A DNA stretch of 64,000 nt from Typha latifolia (Eukaryota > Streptophyta > Magnoliopsida > Poales > Typhaceae), in NCBI GenBank assembly GCA_019914945.1, contig CM034110.1:1307001-1371000 (forward strand). Direction: 5' to 3'. Shown in pieces: positions 1-10,576 of this stretch. The notes under the pieces were generated by a model that saw only the letters and a list, made by a program, of their open reading frames with translations, was not told the origin of the DNA and ran no database searches. The translations under genes and the position numbers were made by a program. Every line of letters begins with the position of its first letter. Positions within the stretch are counted from its first letter, which is position 1.

Positions 1-2139
1 ATTACACATAAATATAGGTCATACGTATATTTATTTAGTTATTTATTTACTTATATGTATATTAGATTAATAGATAGATTTGTAAATTATAATTATCATA
101 TTTATATTCTAATAATCTTATGATATATATTTTAAGTAATTCTATTAATTTATTATATATTGTTATTTTTGTAACAAATAAAATACTAGGCTTATGTATT
201 TATTTATTATTTTATAAAGTAATTTCTAATTAATCAAGATATAATTATAGTTAGGTTTTCATCTATATTTATATTTATATTTTTTATTTGTAATTAAAAA
301 TCTAACTAGTTATAAAGATAAGCATGAATTCTAAAACCTTTTAAATTATCATATATTACATGAACGAATTTTAATCAGATAAACGGCTAACATCATACTA
401 CTTAAATAATTTCATATTCCGACCCCCCTCTTCAAGACCCCGTGGACTTAGCAATCAAGGCTTGATCATGGTCGTAGCAACATGAACGAGTGGTGGTTTG
501 GTAACTACAGTAGTGGTGAGTAGTCTTATCTCCTAGACGCCTTTCTCAAATTATGTTATATTATATATTATGTATATGCATGCTTTGGCCTCCAGTATGA
601 TTATATGACTTTATCTATTAATGATTACAGTCGAGCATATTTTATCATGCATTTGATTAGGTTGATATGAGATATGAGTACATTGGTGATATGTAGAAAT
701 GATTATACTGTTATGATTTTATGTCGGGATGATCACTATTATAAGTATGCATGTGATAGACTAGCAAAAGTATACATGTGTTAGATACATGGCTAGAGTT
801 GACATTGCATCATTTTTTTCTCGACTTCTTTACCACCTAAATTCCTGAGTTGCATGATCTGTTGTCGTACTGGATATATGCATATGATTTATCATGTATA
901 GGAAATTATAAAAGTACATGTGTATGTGATGTGATGTGATGTGATATGATATGGTGGCTGGAACGGTATCTGGTCCGGACTGGTACTGGACATACTCTTA
1001 GCGTATGGCAGAGTATGGTGATGACTGATGGTTGTACTCTTAGCATATGACAGGGTACAACTATCATTGAGATATCCTTAGCGTATGGCAGGGTATGATT
1101 CATCTACAGAGATACTCTTAGCGTATGACAGGGTATGCTCTGAGCTTGTGACATGTTGTGTATCGAGTTTGGGGCCAGGTAACGTAGTCCAACATGGTGG
1201 ATGATATTCAGAGTTGAGATGGATGACTATGATAGTGAGAGATATGTGGATTATATCTGGCTCTGACATATACGATTATCTAGTGGATGGCATGCATCAT
1301 GCATCATCATTGATGTGACTAGTATCATTGGATCATAATTGTTATACATGATATGTCATTATATTCAGTGATGTTATATGGTAATTTCATCATGTGATAT
1401 ATTTTTGGTTGAGAATATAATATGCTCATTCATGAGAATTGATTTCATTCATATATATGTCATTGAGGAAACATATATACATGTTCATATATGGCATCAT
1501 GCTACTTTTTAATTCATATTATCCAGTATATGATTTACTCTCTATTTGAAATCATTGATTCGGGGTAAGGTCTATTCACTGAGCCTTTTGCTCATGACAC
1601 TCTTTATTTCTTTTCTAACTCCCTCAGATATGTGGTACGTGATAGCGACTTGAGATATCTTAAGAAGATATTTTAGAGCGATGATGAGGTGAGCTATAGA
1701 TGTAAGACGGTATAGATGATAGTTTATATAGGAATTGAGTTGTACCAGTATTTGATATTTGTACTCTATTGTATTAGATGATGAATTGTACAATACAGGT
1801 CGAATCATAGTGTACTCTTATATTAGCCGTTTTAGTTGTATCTTGATGGTTTGTTGTGGCCTGTGTGGGTCCTGCCAGATTATGTAGTGGTTTAATGTAT
1901 ATTATTGTAGACTGGGATATTCATATGTTAACAGGTTTATTTGGTTAATAGTATGATTTAATTGGTGATGGATTATGTGATCATGGATATGTTAGCAGGT
2001 AGTATTTGATGATGTCATGATTGTATGTGTACAGGAGAGTATCTGTGCATGACGGGCCCCGCCCGTCCTATCGCATGCGCCGCGCGTGCCGTGTAGGCGC
2101 GTGGGCATGCACGTGCCCGTGTCGGGCGGGGGCATTACA
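1..2139 (+). mobile_element. LTR-C copy 1 (right-hand 2.1 kb, probable solo LTR)
   Basis: This is the right part of a long terminal repeat that recurs at 15497-18546 and 38113-41233. The shared blocks are an AT-rich left part, a cluster of small hairpins (992-1136), the segment around 1560-1700 and a GC-rich end (2040-2139) closing in ..ATTACA. The left end lies outside the window. No primer site or coding sequence is visible inside. On the right it abuts chromovirus LTR sequence, so it probably inserted into that LTR. The family is inferred from the copy at 38113, which has TG...CA ends and a 5-bp target duplication. Confidence 0.8.
992..1136. repeat. Four tandem imperfect hairpins in LTR-C copy 1
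   Basis: Four units of about 25 bases start near 992, 1034, 1071 and 1112, roughly 40 bases apart. Each reads like ATACTC-TTAGCGTATGGC-AGAGTAT, so its ends are complementary and can fold. The same array has four units in copy 2 (17418-17553) and two in copy 3 (40158-40220). Confidence 0.75.
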
Positions 2140-2434
2140 CTTATCCCTTCAACACCACGTGCCACTAAATCCATCACGATTATCACCCCCATTATTACCA
2201 TCATCATCACCCATCATCTCCACCTTCACCTTAATATTGCGTATTTCGTCCTAGGTGCAGTTAGAATCTGCAAAGGGTGTGAATATCAAAAATGTAGATT
2301 AGGAAGACATGGAACGATTATTACTAGTTTTGTAATTTTCTGACTATGGGAGAATATTTTAAAATTATTCTCCTCCAATTGAGCGGACTCCCTACATCCA
2401 AGCTTGGTCGAGAACGGACATACGAATCATAACA
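2140..2434 (+). mobile_element. 3' part of a chromovirus LTR (LTR-B-like)
   Basis: The segment resembles the last third of LTR-B. The stretch with AATCTGCAAAGGGTGTGAAT and the following TTTGTAATTTTC...GACTATG..GAGAATATTT match 46245-46344. It ends in ..CATAACA just before a primer-binding site, as an LTR should. Its 5' part is displaced by the LTR-C copy ending at 2139. Confidence 0.7.
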
Positions 2435-2436
2435 AG

Positions 2437-2450
2437 TGGTATCAGAGCCA
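2437..2450 (+). other. Primer-binding site (initiator Met-tRNA type)
   Basis: TGGTATCAGAGCCA follows the LTR end after two bases. This is the standard plant minus-strand primer site, complementary to the 3' end of initiator methionine tRNA. It fixes the LTR end and the plus orientation of this element. Confidence 0.85.
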
Positions 2451-2466
2451 CCGCTCCTCGTACACC

Positions 2467-3484
2467 ATGCCAACAACCAGATCTATATCATCAAGACCCA
2501 ATGAAGGCACCTTCGTTGAGGGGGAGGCCACATATATTATCAGATTGGAGGTAAACCTAAACTTATTGGTCGAGACTTCTCCGACTTCTACAGTCAACTC
2601 AAATCTGATTAATATGTTCGCAGATATGATGGAGACGCAATGAGCTATAGAAGCATCGATGGAAGCAATGACTCATGTCCTCTTAGGCTCACCATGGGGT
2701 ATGGCGGCGATCGAGTTCTCTACTTGAGCTTGGGCTACACCACTGATAGAACCACCTTTTAACCAAGGGACACCGCCTCCACCATTATGTACCAAGCGAG
2801 AGGAAGATCATGAAGACCTCATGGGCAGTCATGCCAAGGGGTCTTTGCTGTCTACGCTGCCCAAAAGGCTCAACGTACCACCATTGGCTTTTTACCATGA
2901 TTGAGTAGTGGATCTACCTCACCGTGATGACGATGATGAGTGGACAGATTATGAAGAACTAGCGACCCCTCAATATCATCCTAGGGATGCTGGATTAAAC
3001 CCAAGGGAAAGAAAAACCAAGGGAAAGAAGGCCCAATTGACATGAAGAAGAAGAACATGGCATCCGTATAAGGACTGACTATTCGCCTCAACTTCCCACC
3101 CTTCAACGGAGGAGATCCGCTCGATTGGGTTTATCGAGCGGAGCAATTCTTCGAATACCAGTGAACACCTAAAACACAAAACGTGTTGTTAGCATCTTTT
3201 CATCTCAAAGACACCACCATCTGATGGTACCATGCCAGAATTGAGCTCAACCCTATTGAACGTGGGAGGAGTTCGCTGATGCTATTTGCGTCCGATTTGG
3301 ACCCTCTAGTTATGAAGATTTCCAAGATGCTCTCACCAAGCTAACCCAAAGGACTATGATAAGAGCATATTAAGAGGAATTCGAGTGTGTCAGCAATCGA
3401 GTGTGGGGCTGATCGCATTCACAACTCAAAAGCAATCGAGTGGCCCTAGACGGGACATTCAAGCCGAAGTGAAGGCTGCTCGTA
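2467..3484 (+). pseudogene. Chromovirus gag, degraded
   Basis: Begins with an ATG 17 bases after the primer site (MPTTRSIS...). The retrotransposon Gag core is readable across frames around 3080-3480: FPPFNGGDP, LDWVYRAEQFFEYQ, then WEEFADA..RFGPSSYEDF and a DIQAEVKAA tail. Several in-frame stops and frameshifts break it. It is cut at 3484, where minus-strand RT sequence begins, so the rest of this element is missing. Gag would form the particle shell. Confidence 0.8.
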
Positions 3485-3810
3485 GTGCCCGTCTAAAATT
3501 CAAAATGTGGTTTTGTGTACATTCGCTGGGTGAACTCTAATTTGATGATACTCGATCCTCAAATTAAGTTTGTTGAATATGGTCACCCTTGCAAGCTCAT
3601 CCAGCAGCTCCTCTATGATCAGATTGGGATACCGATCCTTGACAATGATAGCATTTAGTGTCGGTAGTCAACACAAAAATGCCACGACCCATCCTTCTTT
3701 CTTACCAATAACACGGGTGATGAGTACGAGCTATGACTTGGTTGTATGAGGCTTTGCTCCAACATCTCGGCCACCATCTTGGAGATAACTTCTTTTTGCA
3801 TATGTGGATA
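3485..3810 (-). pseudogene. Chromovirus reverse transcriptase, N-terminal fragment
   Basis: Reverse-complement translation matches the start of the RT in the copies at 9575-10006 and 41239-41709: the region before and through YPI.V...LLDEL and the G.HQIRV-like stretch. Frames are broken by stops. The junction at 3484/3485 joins plus-strand gag to this minus-strand RT, so it is a rearrangement and not a normal element end. Confidence 0.75.
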
Positions 3811-4481
3811 CTAATACGGTCTCACGTTTGCCGATGTAGCCCTAGACACAATTTCTATGTGATGGTTCATCGTTCGCTTCGGCGGCAACTCCTTTGGCTC
3901 CTCAAATAGTCCAGCAAATTTATCTAATAAATTAGATAAATTAATTATAGTACCTGGACTCATTTGAGGCTCATCACCTACTGGTCCTAACTGAAGAAGA
4001 TAGGCCCAATTACTCACACAAAGTAGCCCCACCATCGGCTGCATTGCTGAAATCGATAAGGACCAAACGCCATTAAGCCGCACCTCTCTGTTTCCTTGCT
4101 AAAATTTCAACCACACACTTTAGAAATCAAATATGACGGATCCTAAGCTTTGCGATCACTAAGTGCCAAGGATGTCCTCTTCTTGCAATACCAATGGATA
4201 AAAATCCATAATGATGTCGTGTCCTTGTACTCAAACCTTGCGGTCGGTTCGGCGTCCAAGCCCATCTTTCTCACCAACTTCTTCTCTAGAAAGTTGTGTG
4301 TACTCCCGGAATCGAGCCCAATCTTCCTAAGAAGCCTCTTGTCAATGAAGTTGTGAGTGGACTCGGTGTCAATCAAGATTCTCACTATGGTTTTCTTGAC
4401 TACACCATTCACTTGTAAGGTCTTTGGTGCGGCTGTCCCGGAATAGGCATGGAGGGAGATTCCAATCATAATGTCTTCCAT
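3811..4481 (-). pseudogene. Chimeric retroviral-type aspartic protease region
   Basis: In 4143-4481 the active-site block occurs twice in tandem in one frame: ILIDTESTHNFIDKRLLRK and then DSGSTHNFLEKKLVRKMGL. The first is like the LTR-A element (37316 onward). The second is like the LTR-B elements (9979-10401, 60078-60200). Downstream, 3811-4083 carries the LTR-B-type segment ending in [20 protein letters not shown], which leads into RT. The simplest reading is a recombinant that switched template at the shared STHNF motif. The protein is not functional because the core is interrupted by stops. Confidence 0.75.
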
Positions 4482-4484
4482 GGG

Positions 4485-4742
4485 CTACTCATCTGCTACT
4501 CTTTCTTGATGTTCAGCCACACCCTCATCTTCAACTACAACCTCATCCTCAGCTTCCTCCAATCTATCTATTAGCATCATCATTCCCATCAGTTTAGCGC
4601 AGCGGTGTCCAAGTATGAACTTCTCATTACAATGAAAGCAAAGGCCTTTGGCTCTTCGCTCCTCCACTTGAGCAAGGGAGGGCCCCATGGGTGCATACTT
4701 CGCATCATGGGAGGGCCCCATGGGTGCTCGAGAAGGAACCAT
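4485..4742 (-). pseudogene. Gag zinc knuckle and linker of the recombinant element
   Basis: An 85-codon open stretch contains QVEERRAKGLCFHCNEKF followed by ILGHRC. This is the Cys-Cys-His-Cys pattern C-X2-C-X7-H-X-C usual in plant chromovirus Gag, which binds the RNA genome. An acidic linker follows and leads to the protease. It sits in the expected order between gag and protease on the minus strand. Confidence 0.8.
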
Positions 4743-5868
4743 TGTAGCAGCAACTCTTGGTATGCCTGCCGTATTTCCTACTGCTATGGTAGGCCAAATC
4801 GGGTTGCGACTATCTTAGCTTGTCCAGTTCTATTTGATGTGTATCCTCATTTCTCTATGGTTGTCTTCCATTAGTACTGCATCCTTGAAGGCCTCCTTTA
4901 AGGTTCTAGGCCTTAAAGCCCTCACGTCGGCTTGCATGTCTTCCTGCAGCCCCGAGATAAAAGTGCTGCGAAGTTGTTGATTAGTCTAAGGAGGTTGGCA
5001 ACGACTACTTATTTTCTTAAATTCTTCTTAGTACGCTCTAACCATGGTCCGTTGCATAGTCTTTGAGAGGAGAACATCGTAGTCTTCATACCCCGACGCT
5101 CTAAATCACCGCGTAATATTAGTGCAGAAATCGACACAACATTCAATCTATCACGCGCAATGGCTGCCTAAAACCAATGAAGTGCCGCATCTTCAAGGTG
5201 GAATACGTGAAGAATTATTCCACCCTATAGAACCAATCGATCGGGTCATCATCTTCGAACTTTGGAAATTCGAGATGCACGATTCGCCCACAGATACCAT
5301 TGTCTTGGTCTGGATCATATCCAAGCCCTTGTCTAGCTTGAGGAGGATGTATCATGAATGGTTGATGATCCCTCCTTCAGTTTATGTTAACTTGACGCAG
5401 TTCCGATTCGTCTTGCCCCGCCCAAGGGTCTAGTCCTCCAAGATGATCTCTATTTAGGTTTGCTCGACGGACGGGCTCACTCGCAACTTGGCCTGGCAGA
5501 ACCATCCTTGCTAGTCTTTGCTCATAGGGTTATGGTAGCAGAGGTTCTTGCTGGTGAAGATTCTGAACCGGTGGTGGCAGGTTCATGGTGGTAGACCCGC
5601 GTCGGGGGCTCGTTGGTGCATTTTCGATCGCCATAGCTTCTCTTGTCGCCCGTATTTCCCGCATCATCTCCATCATCATTTGATTATTGATGGCTATCTA
5701 TTCAAAAAGAGATCCAATCATGGCTTGAACGCTAGGCTCTTCTGTAGTCAGATTCGATCGGGCGGTTCCGCAAGTGGAAGTTCTCATAGCCATTTTCCCC
5801 TCCTCTATTAGGGAAATCTCGTCCTCCTCATTTAGCCGTGTAGCCATGCCTTTGATTGTCATCATAGG
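4743..5868 (-). pseudogene. Chromovirus gag (LTR-A type)
   Basis: Minus-strand translation from about 5868 gives an N-terminus parallel to the gag at 6950: GMATRLNEEDEI...IEEGKMA...TEEPSVQAMIGSL. It then runs through a proline-rich linker and the Gag core (LEFPKFEDDDPIDWFYRVE, GYEDYDVLLSK, ISGLQEDMQADVRALRPRT). A handful of stops and at least one frameshift break it. Gag type A upstream with pol type B downstream makes the element a recombinant. Confidence 0.8.
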
Positions 5869-5889
5869 AAATACATGTCCAAGAAATGG

Positions 5890-5903
5890 TGGCTCTGATA
5901 CCA
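5890..5903 (-). other. Primer-binding site
   Basis: The reverse complement reads TGGTATCAGAGCCA. It lies between gag and the LTR-A end on the minus strand, so the element's 5' LTR is at higher coordinates. Confidence 0.85.
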
Positions 5904-6071
5904 CTCCTAATACAATCTCCCCTTGGGTTAAGGTTTCATCTATCAGATTTTTAGATCGGGACAGGATCTTGCATGGAACTTTAGGAGAGGATTCCGAAAG
6001 TTATAGTAGTCAGATTAACGTAAAATTTTGATATGTTGTAACCCTGGAAAGTCTAATTATAGGAAAATCAG
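5904..6071 (-). mobile_element. LTR-A of the recombinant chromovirus, 3' piece
   Basis: Matches the terminal 170 bases of the solo LTR-A at 10577 (..ATCTCCCCTTGGG.TAAGG.., ..GATATGTTGTA.CC..). The LTR stops at 6071 because another element inserted here. Its continuation resumes at 8376, where the shared bases atcag are repeated. Confidence 0.85.
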
Positions 6072-6908
6072 TGATACGATTCAGACTTCACCGATGTCGT
6101 CTCGAGCACGAATACACTTTAGGAGTGTCTTTATTTCTTGTTTTAATATTTAATTTCTAAGAAAATAAGTTTTCTGTAAGTCGCGTTCGAACACGGGTTG
6201 AGTGCATTCGAATGCGGGTGTGAATGTGATTGTGAACACCTGCATCACATCCAGAGATTGTGAATTATGCGTTCAAATGCGCTGTGAACGCCTGCATCGC
6301 GTTCGCAAATCTAGAGAAGTGGGAAACAGGTGCGTTCGGTCGCGCGTTCGAACGCTTGCATTGCGTTCGCAAATTCAGAGATGCGTTTGAACGCGATCGG
6401 GTGCATTCGGACGCGGTCAGCAAAAATGTACTGTTTAGGGTTCTCTCGATCCCCGGCGACGCCGCTTCTAAGCTCCCTTGACCGGCCAATCACCCTAGTC
6501 CCTTAGTGGTGGCCTTCTCCTCCCCCTTCTTCCAATCTATCCAACACTTGCCCTAACCCTTCCATCAACCATAACCCTTCCACCACCACTTTTCACCGGT
6601 GCCACCCCATTAATGCCGGTCCACCTCCAACCACCATCATCTAGGATCTTGTGCCTCCATCCACGGATTCTGATCAAACCCCCTGACGTTCGTCCATTAA
6701 TCGAACGATATTTGTAGATCCCTACATCCGATTTGCCTAAAATTTGATTTATTAGAAAATTATTTTCTGGGGCTACCACATATCAAAATCTCACGGCAAT
6801 CCAATGGTGGCATATTTCGAGATCTTTTTACAAAGTTCTATGCCAGATCGAGTCCAAATCTGAGAATTGGAAGAGATTGAATCTTGGCCAAAAGGGGAGA
6901 TCGTATCA
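6072..6908 (+). mobile_element. 5' LTR-A (837 bp)
   Basis: Has TG...CA ends and is followed three bases later by a primer site. U3 holds several copies of GCGTTCGAACGC-like palindromes (about 6182-6415) and the hairpin around CCTGCAT. It is similar to the LTRs at 35164 and 42441. The segment carrying the usual TAGGGTTAATAATTG and GTTAGCCTCTAAAGG is missing here but present at 7860-7900, so this LTR has a small internal deletion. Confidence 0.85.
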
Positions 6909-6911
6909 AGC

Positions 6912-6925
6912 TGGTATCAGAGCCA
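6912..6925 (+). other. Primer-binding site
   Basis: TGGTATCAGAGCCA lies three bases after the LTR end at 6908. Confidence 0.9.
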
Positions 6926-6949
6926 CCGTTCCTCGGACACGTGCTTCCT

Positions 6950-7679
6950 ATGCTGACAACTAGAGCCATGGCTGCACGACGAGATGATGAAGAAGAGATT
7001 CTCCCAATAGAGGAGGGGGAAATGGTTGCGGAGACTTCCACCTACGGAACCGCCCGATCTAATCGGAATACGGAAGAACCTAGTGTTGAAGCCGTGTTGG
7101 GGTCTCTTTCCGAACAAATGACCATCAATAACCAAATGATGATGGAGATGATACGGGAATTACGGGCGACAAGGGAAGCCAGGTTGAATGGGAATGCACC
7201 ATCGACCCCACGATGCGAGTCCACTTCCATGAACCCACCGCCACCGGTTCAAAATTTGCAACCACAAGAGCCGCTGCTGCCACCACCCTATGGGCAGAGG
7301 CAAGCAAGGATGGTTCCACCAGGCCCAGTTGCAGGTGAACCCATCTGACGAGCGTACCACTATGGAGATCACCTTGGAGATTAAGATCCGTGGGCGGGTC
7401 AATACGACTCGGAACCACGACGAGTTAATCAAAACCGAAGGAGGGATCATCAACCCTTCATGGTGCATCCTCCTTCGGTTAGACAAGGACTTGGACATAA
7501 TTTAGAACGAGATAACGACATCCATGGATTGGTTGTATAGGGCGGAGCAATTCTTCACATACCAAGGTACGAAGGAAGAATACAAGGTGACGCTTGGTTT
7601 CGAGCAGCTAATGCCAATGAGGCTATCAAAACTTGGGCTGAATTTTGCGCTGATACCACGCGGCGATTTGGAGCGTCGT
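6950..7679 (+). pseudogene. Chromovirus gag, truncated
   Basis: The ATG at 6950 opens a reading frame to 7348 (MLTTRAMAARRDDEEEILPI, ..SLSEQMTINNQMMMEM.., ..NPPPPVQNLQPQEP). The frame is then broken, but Gag core words continue (WLYRAEQFFTYQGTKEEYKV, CADTTRRFGAS) to 7679. There it is cut and joined to LTR sequence. A longer in-frame extension upstream to 6884 would start inside the LTR and primer site, so the 6950 start is preferred. Confidence 0.8.
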
Positions 7680-8375
7680 TGATATCACGCGCTGTGAACG
7701 CCTGCATCGCGTTCACAAATCCAAAGAAGTGGGAAACAGGTGCGTTTGGTCATGCGTTTGAACACCTGCATCACATTCGCAAATCCAGAGAAGAGCTGAC
7801 TAGGTGCATTCAAACGCGATCGGGCGCGTTCGAACGCGGTCAGCGAAAATTTACTGTTTAGGGTTAATTTTGAATTGTTTGGTTAGCCTCTAAAGGATGT
7901 GGATGGCAACCATAGAGTAATTATTGATGAATTGAGTTTTTGACTTGCCTCATTCGCCTTCTTTGCTCTCGTTCTCTCGATCCCCGGCAACGCCGCTTCT
8001 AACCTCCCTCGACCAACCAATCACTCTATTCCCTTAGGGGTGGCCCTCTTCTCCCCCTTCTTCCAATCTACCCAACACTTGCCCTAACCCTTCCATAAAC
8101 CATAACCACCATCATCTAGGATCTCGTGCCTCCATCCATGGATCTTGATCAGACCCCCTAATGTTCATCTACTAATCTGACGATATCTTGAGATCCCCAT
8201 GTTTGATTCACCTGAAACTTGATTTGTTAGAAAGCTCTTTTTTGACTTATCAAAATATCATGATGATCCGATGGTGGCAACTTTTAGGATCATTTTACAA
8301 AGTTTCGTACCAGATCAAGTCCAGATCTAAGAATTGGAAGAGATCGAACCTTAGCCAAAAGGGGAGATCTTATCA
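7680..8375 (+). mobile_element. 3' LTR-A, 5' part deleted
   Basis: Begins abruptly at the internal LTR words GCGCTGTGAACGCCTGCATC (compare about 6281) and continues to the proper LTR end ..TATCA at 8375. About 200 bases of the LTR start are missing together with pol. Confidence 0.8.
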
Positions 8376-9108
8376 ATCAGAGAGCAGGATCTGGAGATAT
8401 CTTCAAATAAGTAGGCAAACATCAGAGAGTCCATTCTATGGATCCGAGGATGGAGGCATGGGATCCTAGGTGGATAATGGAGGTTGTAGGCCGGCGGTAA
8501 TAAGGTGCTGCCGGTGAGTAAGGTGGTGGTGGAAGGATTATGGATGATGAAAAGGGTTAGGGCAAGGGTAGAGAGATTTGAAGAAGGGGGAGGACTAGGC
8601 TGCCCCTAAGGGACTAGGGTGAGTGGTGGTCGAGGGAGGCTAGAAGCGGCGAAGCCGGAGAATGAGGGATCGAGAGAGAAAGAGAAGAAGAAGATTAGGG
8701 TAAAAACTCAATTCATTTAATAATCCATTTTTGGTTACCATCCACACCTTAAGAGGCTAATTAAATAATTCGAAATGACAATTATTAACCCTAAAAATAG
8801 TGGATTTCCGTCGACCGCGTTCGAACTCACAAAAGACGTCCTCTGTCGATGTGAACCTGATGTAGATTAACCACGTTCAAACGCGACATTCGCGCTCGAT
8901 CGCATTCGAACGCATATTTCACGTTCTCTATTTTTGCGAACCTGATGCAAGGTTTGCAAGCACGTTCGAATGCACCCACCCGCGTTAGAACGCAACCTAC
9001 AAAAATTTTATTTTATTTTCTTTGAATAAAACACTAAAATAATAAGAAAAGACACCCATATGGTGTATCCATGCTCGAGACGACATCGGTGAAGCCCGAA
9101 TCGTATCA
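8376..9108 (-). mobile_element. LTR-A of the recombinant chromovirus, 5' piece
   Basis: Continues the minus-strand LTR interrupted at 6071. The junction ATCAG-AGAGCAGGATCTGGAG matches the corresponding region of 10740-10760. It ends at 9108 with the LTR start (reverse complement TGATACGATTCGGGC). Together with 5904-6071 it makes an LTR of about 0.9 kb. It abuts RNase H sequence of another element at 9109, so the recombinant element inserted there. The matching left-hand duplication is not visible. Confidence 0.8.
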
Positions 9109-10006
9109 TACAGCTCCTATGCCAACTTCCGATGCATCACATTCCACAATGAACTCTTTGGTGAAGTCTAGTAGAGCTAGAATGGGCGCCATTGTCATCG
9201 TTATTCTTAGTTTTTAAAAGGTTGTAGTGGCTTCATCCATTAATCTTAAAGAGTCCTTCCTCAACAAAGAAGTGAGAAGAGCAGCGATCTTGTCATACCC
9301 GGTAATAAAGTGGCGATAATATCCAGTCAGACGCAAGAATCCTCACAATCTTATGGTAGTAGTAGGGATCGACCAAGCGGTCATACATACTATCTTTTGA
9401 GGATTCGCCGCTACACCTTCCGCTGAGATGATATGGCATAAATACTCCACTTGTGGTACTCCCCACAAGCACTTGGACTTCTTAATCTTCAATTGGTTTT
9501 GCTTCAACAAATTCAGCACATCCTCCAAATGCTGCCAATGCTCCATTTCAATCCTACTATACACTAATATATCGTCAAAGAATACTAAGACATATTTTCG
9601 TAGAAGAGGCCAAAAAAATATTATTTATGAGGCCTTGAAAAGTAGCTGGAGCATTGGTGAGACCAAAATGCATCACCTGGAACTCATAGTGCCTGTTCGG
9701 AGTCCGAAATGTGGTTTTGTGCACATTCACCGGTTGAACTCTAATTTGATGATACCCGGCCCTCAAGTCAAGCTTGCTGAATATGGTCACCCCTACAAGC
9801 TCATCTAGCAGCTCTCCTATGACCGGAATGGGATACCGGTCCTTGATGGTAATAGCGTTTAGTGCCCAATAGTCAACACAAAAACACAATGTCCCGTCCT
9901 TCTTTCGCACCAATAGCACGAGCGATGAGTAAGAGCTATGACTTGGTTGTATGAGGCCTTGCTCCAACATCTCGGCTATCATCTTAGAGATAACTTCTTT
10001 TTGCAC
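9109..10006 (-). pseudogene. Chromovirus reverse transcriptase and start of RNase H
   Basis: On the minus strand RT runs from about 10006: [68 protein letters not shown]. The catalytic FFDDILVYS can be read near 9565-9592, across a frameshift. Next come KKSKCLWGVPQVEYLCHIIS and the early RNase H word VECDAS. It stops at 9109 where an LTR-A begins, so the rest of RNase H and integrase are absent. In-frame stops and one frameshift make it inactive. Confidence 0.85.
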
Positions 10007-10571
10007 ATGTGGATACCGATAGACCTCATGTTTGCTAGTGTAGCTCCGAGCACAATCTCTATGTGATGATCCGCCGTTCGCTTTGGTGACAACTTCTTTG
10101 GTTCCTCAAACAGTCCAGCAAATTTATCCTCAGCATCCAAGCTCAACTTCCTCACTAACCTCTCATTTAGAAAGTTGTGTGTACTCCCAAAATCGATAAG
10201 GATGTGCACACAATGCTTTCTAACGAGTCTGTCCACCCACAATGTCCTCGACGCAGAAGTACTCGAATATGCATGCATCAATATTTTCGCTTGGATATCT
10301 TTCTCCGCGCACTTCTTCATGGCCTCCTCATGAACTTCCTTTGAACACTCTCCATCACCAACTACCTCATCATCCTCCTCGAGATCGTCGATGAGCATCA
10401 CACTCCCAATAGGTTTGGAACACCGATGACCGGGGGTGAAACATTTATCACATCGAAAGAAAATGCCATTCGCTTTTTGCTCCTCTACTTAGGCATGTAT
10501 GAGAGTTTGAATGGGGGGTCTTGTGCCTCCTCTAATATTGAAAGAAGGTCTCAAATGTGGTCGTGGTCTAG
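10007..10571 (-). pseudogene. Protease remnant and Gag zinc knuckle, LTR-B chromovirus
   Basis: Contains the zinc-knuckle region near 10426-10500 and LVRKHCVHILIDFGSTHNF, an aspartic protease active site with the usual Gly-containing triad altered to DFG. Directly after LSLDAE it jumps to [13 protein letters not shown], so most of the protease core (about 0.4 kb in the copies at 3811 and 50502) is deleted in frame. The upstream side is interrupted by a solo LTR-A. Confidence 0.8.
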
Positions 10572-10576
10572 TACTA

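Larger units (their letters stand above)
6072..8375 (+). mobile_element. LTR-A chromovirus, internally deleted, inserted in an opposite LTR-A
   Basis: The element starts TGATACGATTCAGACTTCAC and ends ..GATCTTATCA. It is bounded by identical 5-bp duplications atcag at 6067-6071 and 8376-8380. Inside are a full 5' LTR, primer site and partial gag, after which gag is joined directly to the middle of the 3' LTR. All pol genes are lost. The host sequence on both sides is one minus-strand LTR-A, so a plus LTR pair sits inside a minus LTR of the same family. Confidence 0.85.

Noticed and set aside
906..1269. Short minus frames rich in His, Ser and Thr
   Set aside because: They translate the hairpin array of LTR-C.
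6912..6925. tRNA gene signals at TGGTATCAGAGCCA sites
   Set aside because: These are primer-binding sites next to LTR ends; no cloverleaf surrounds them.
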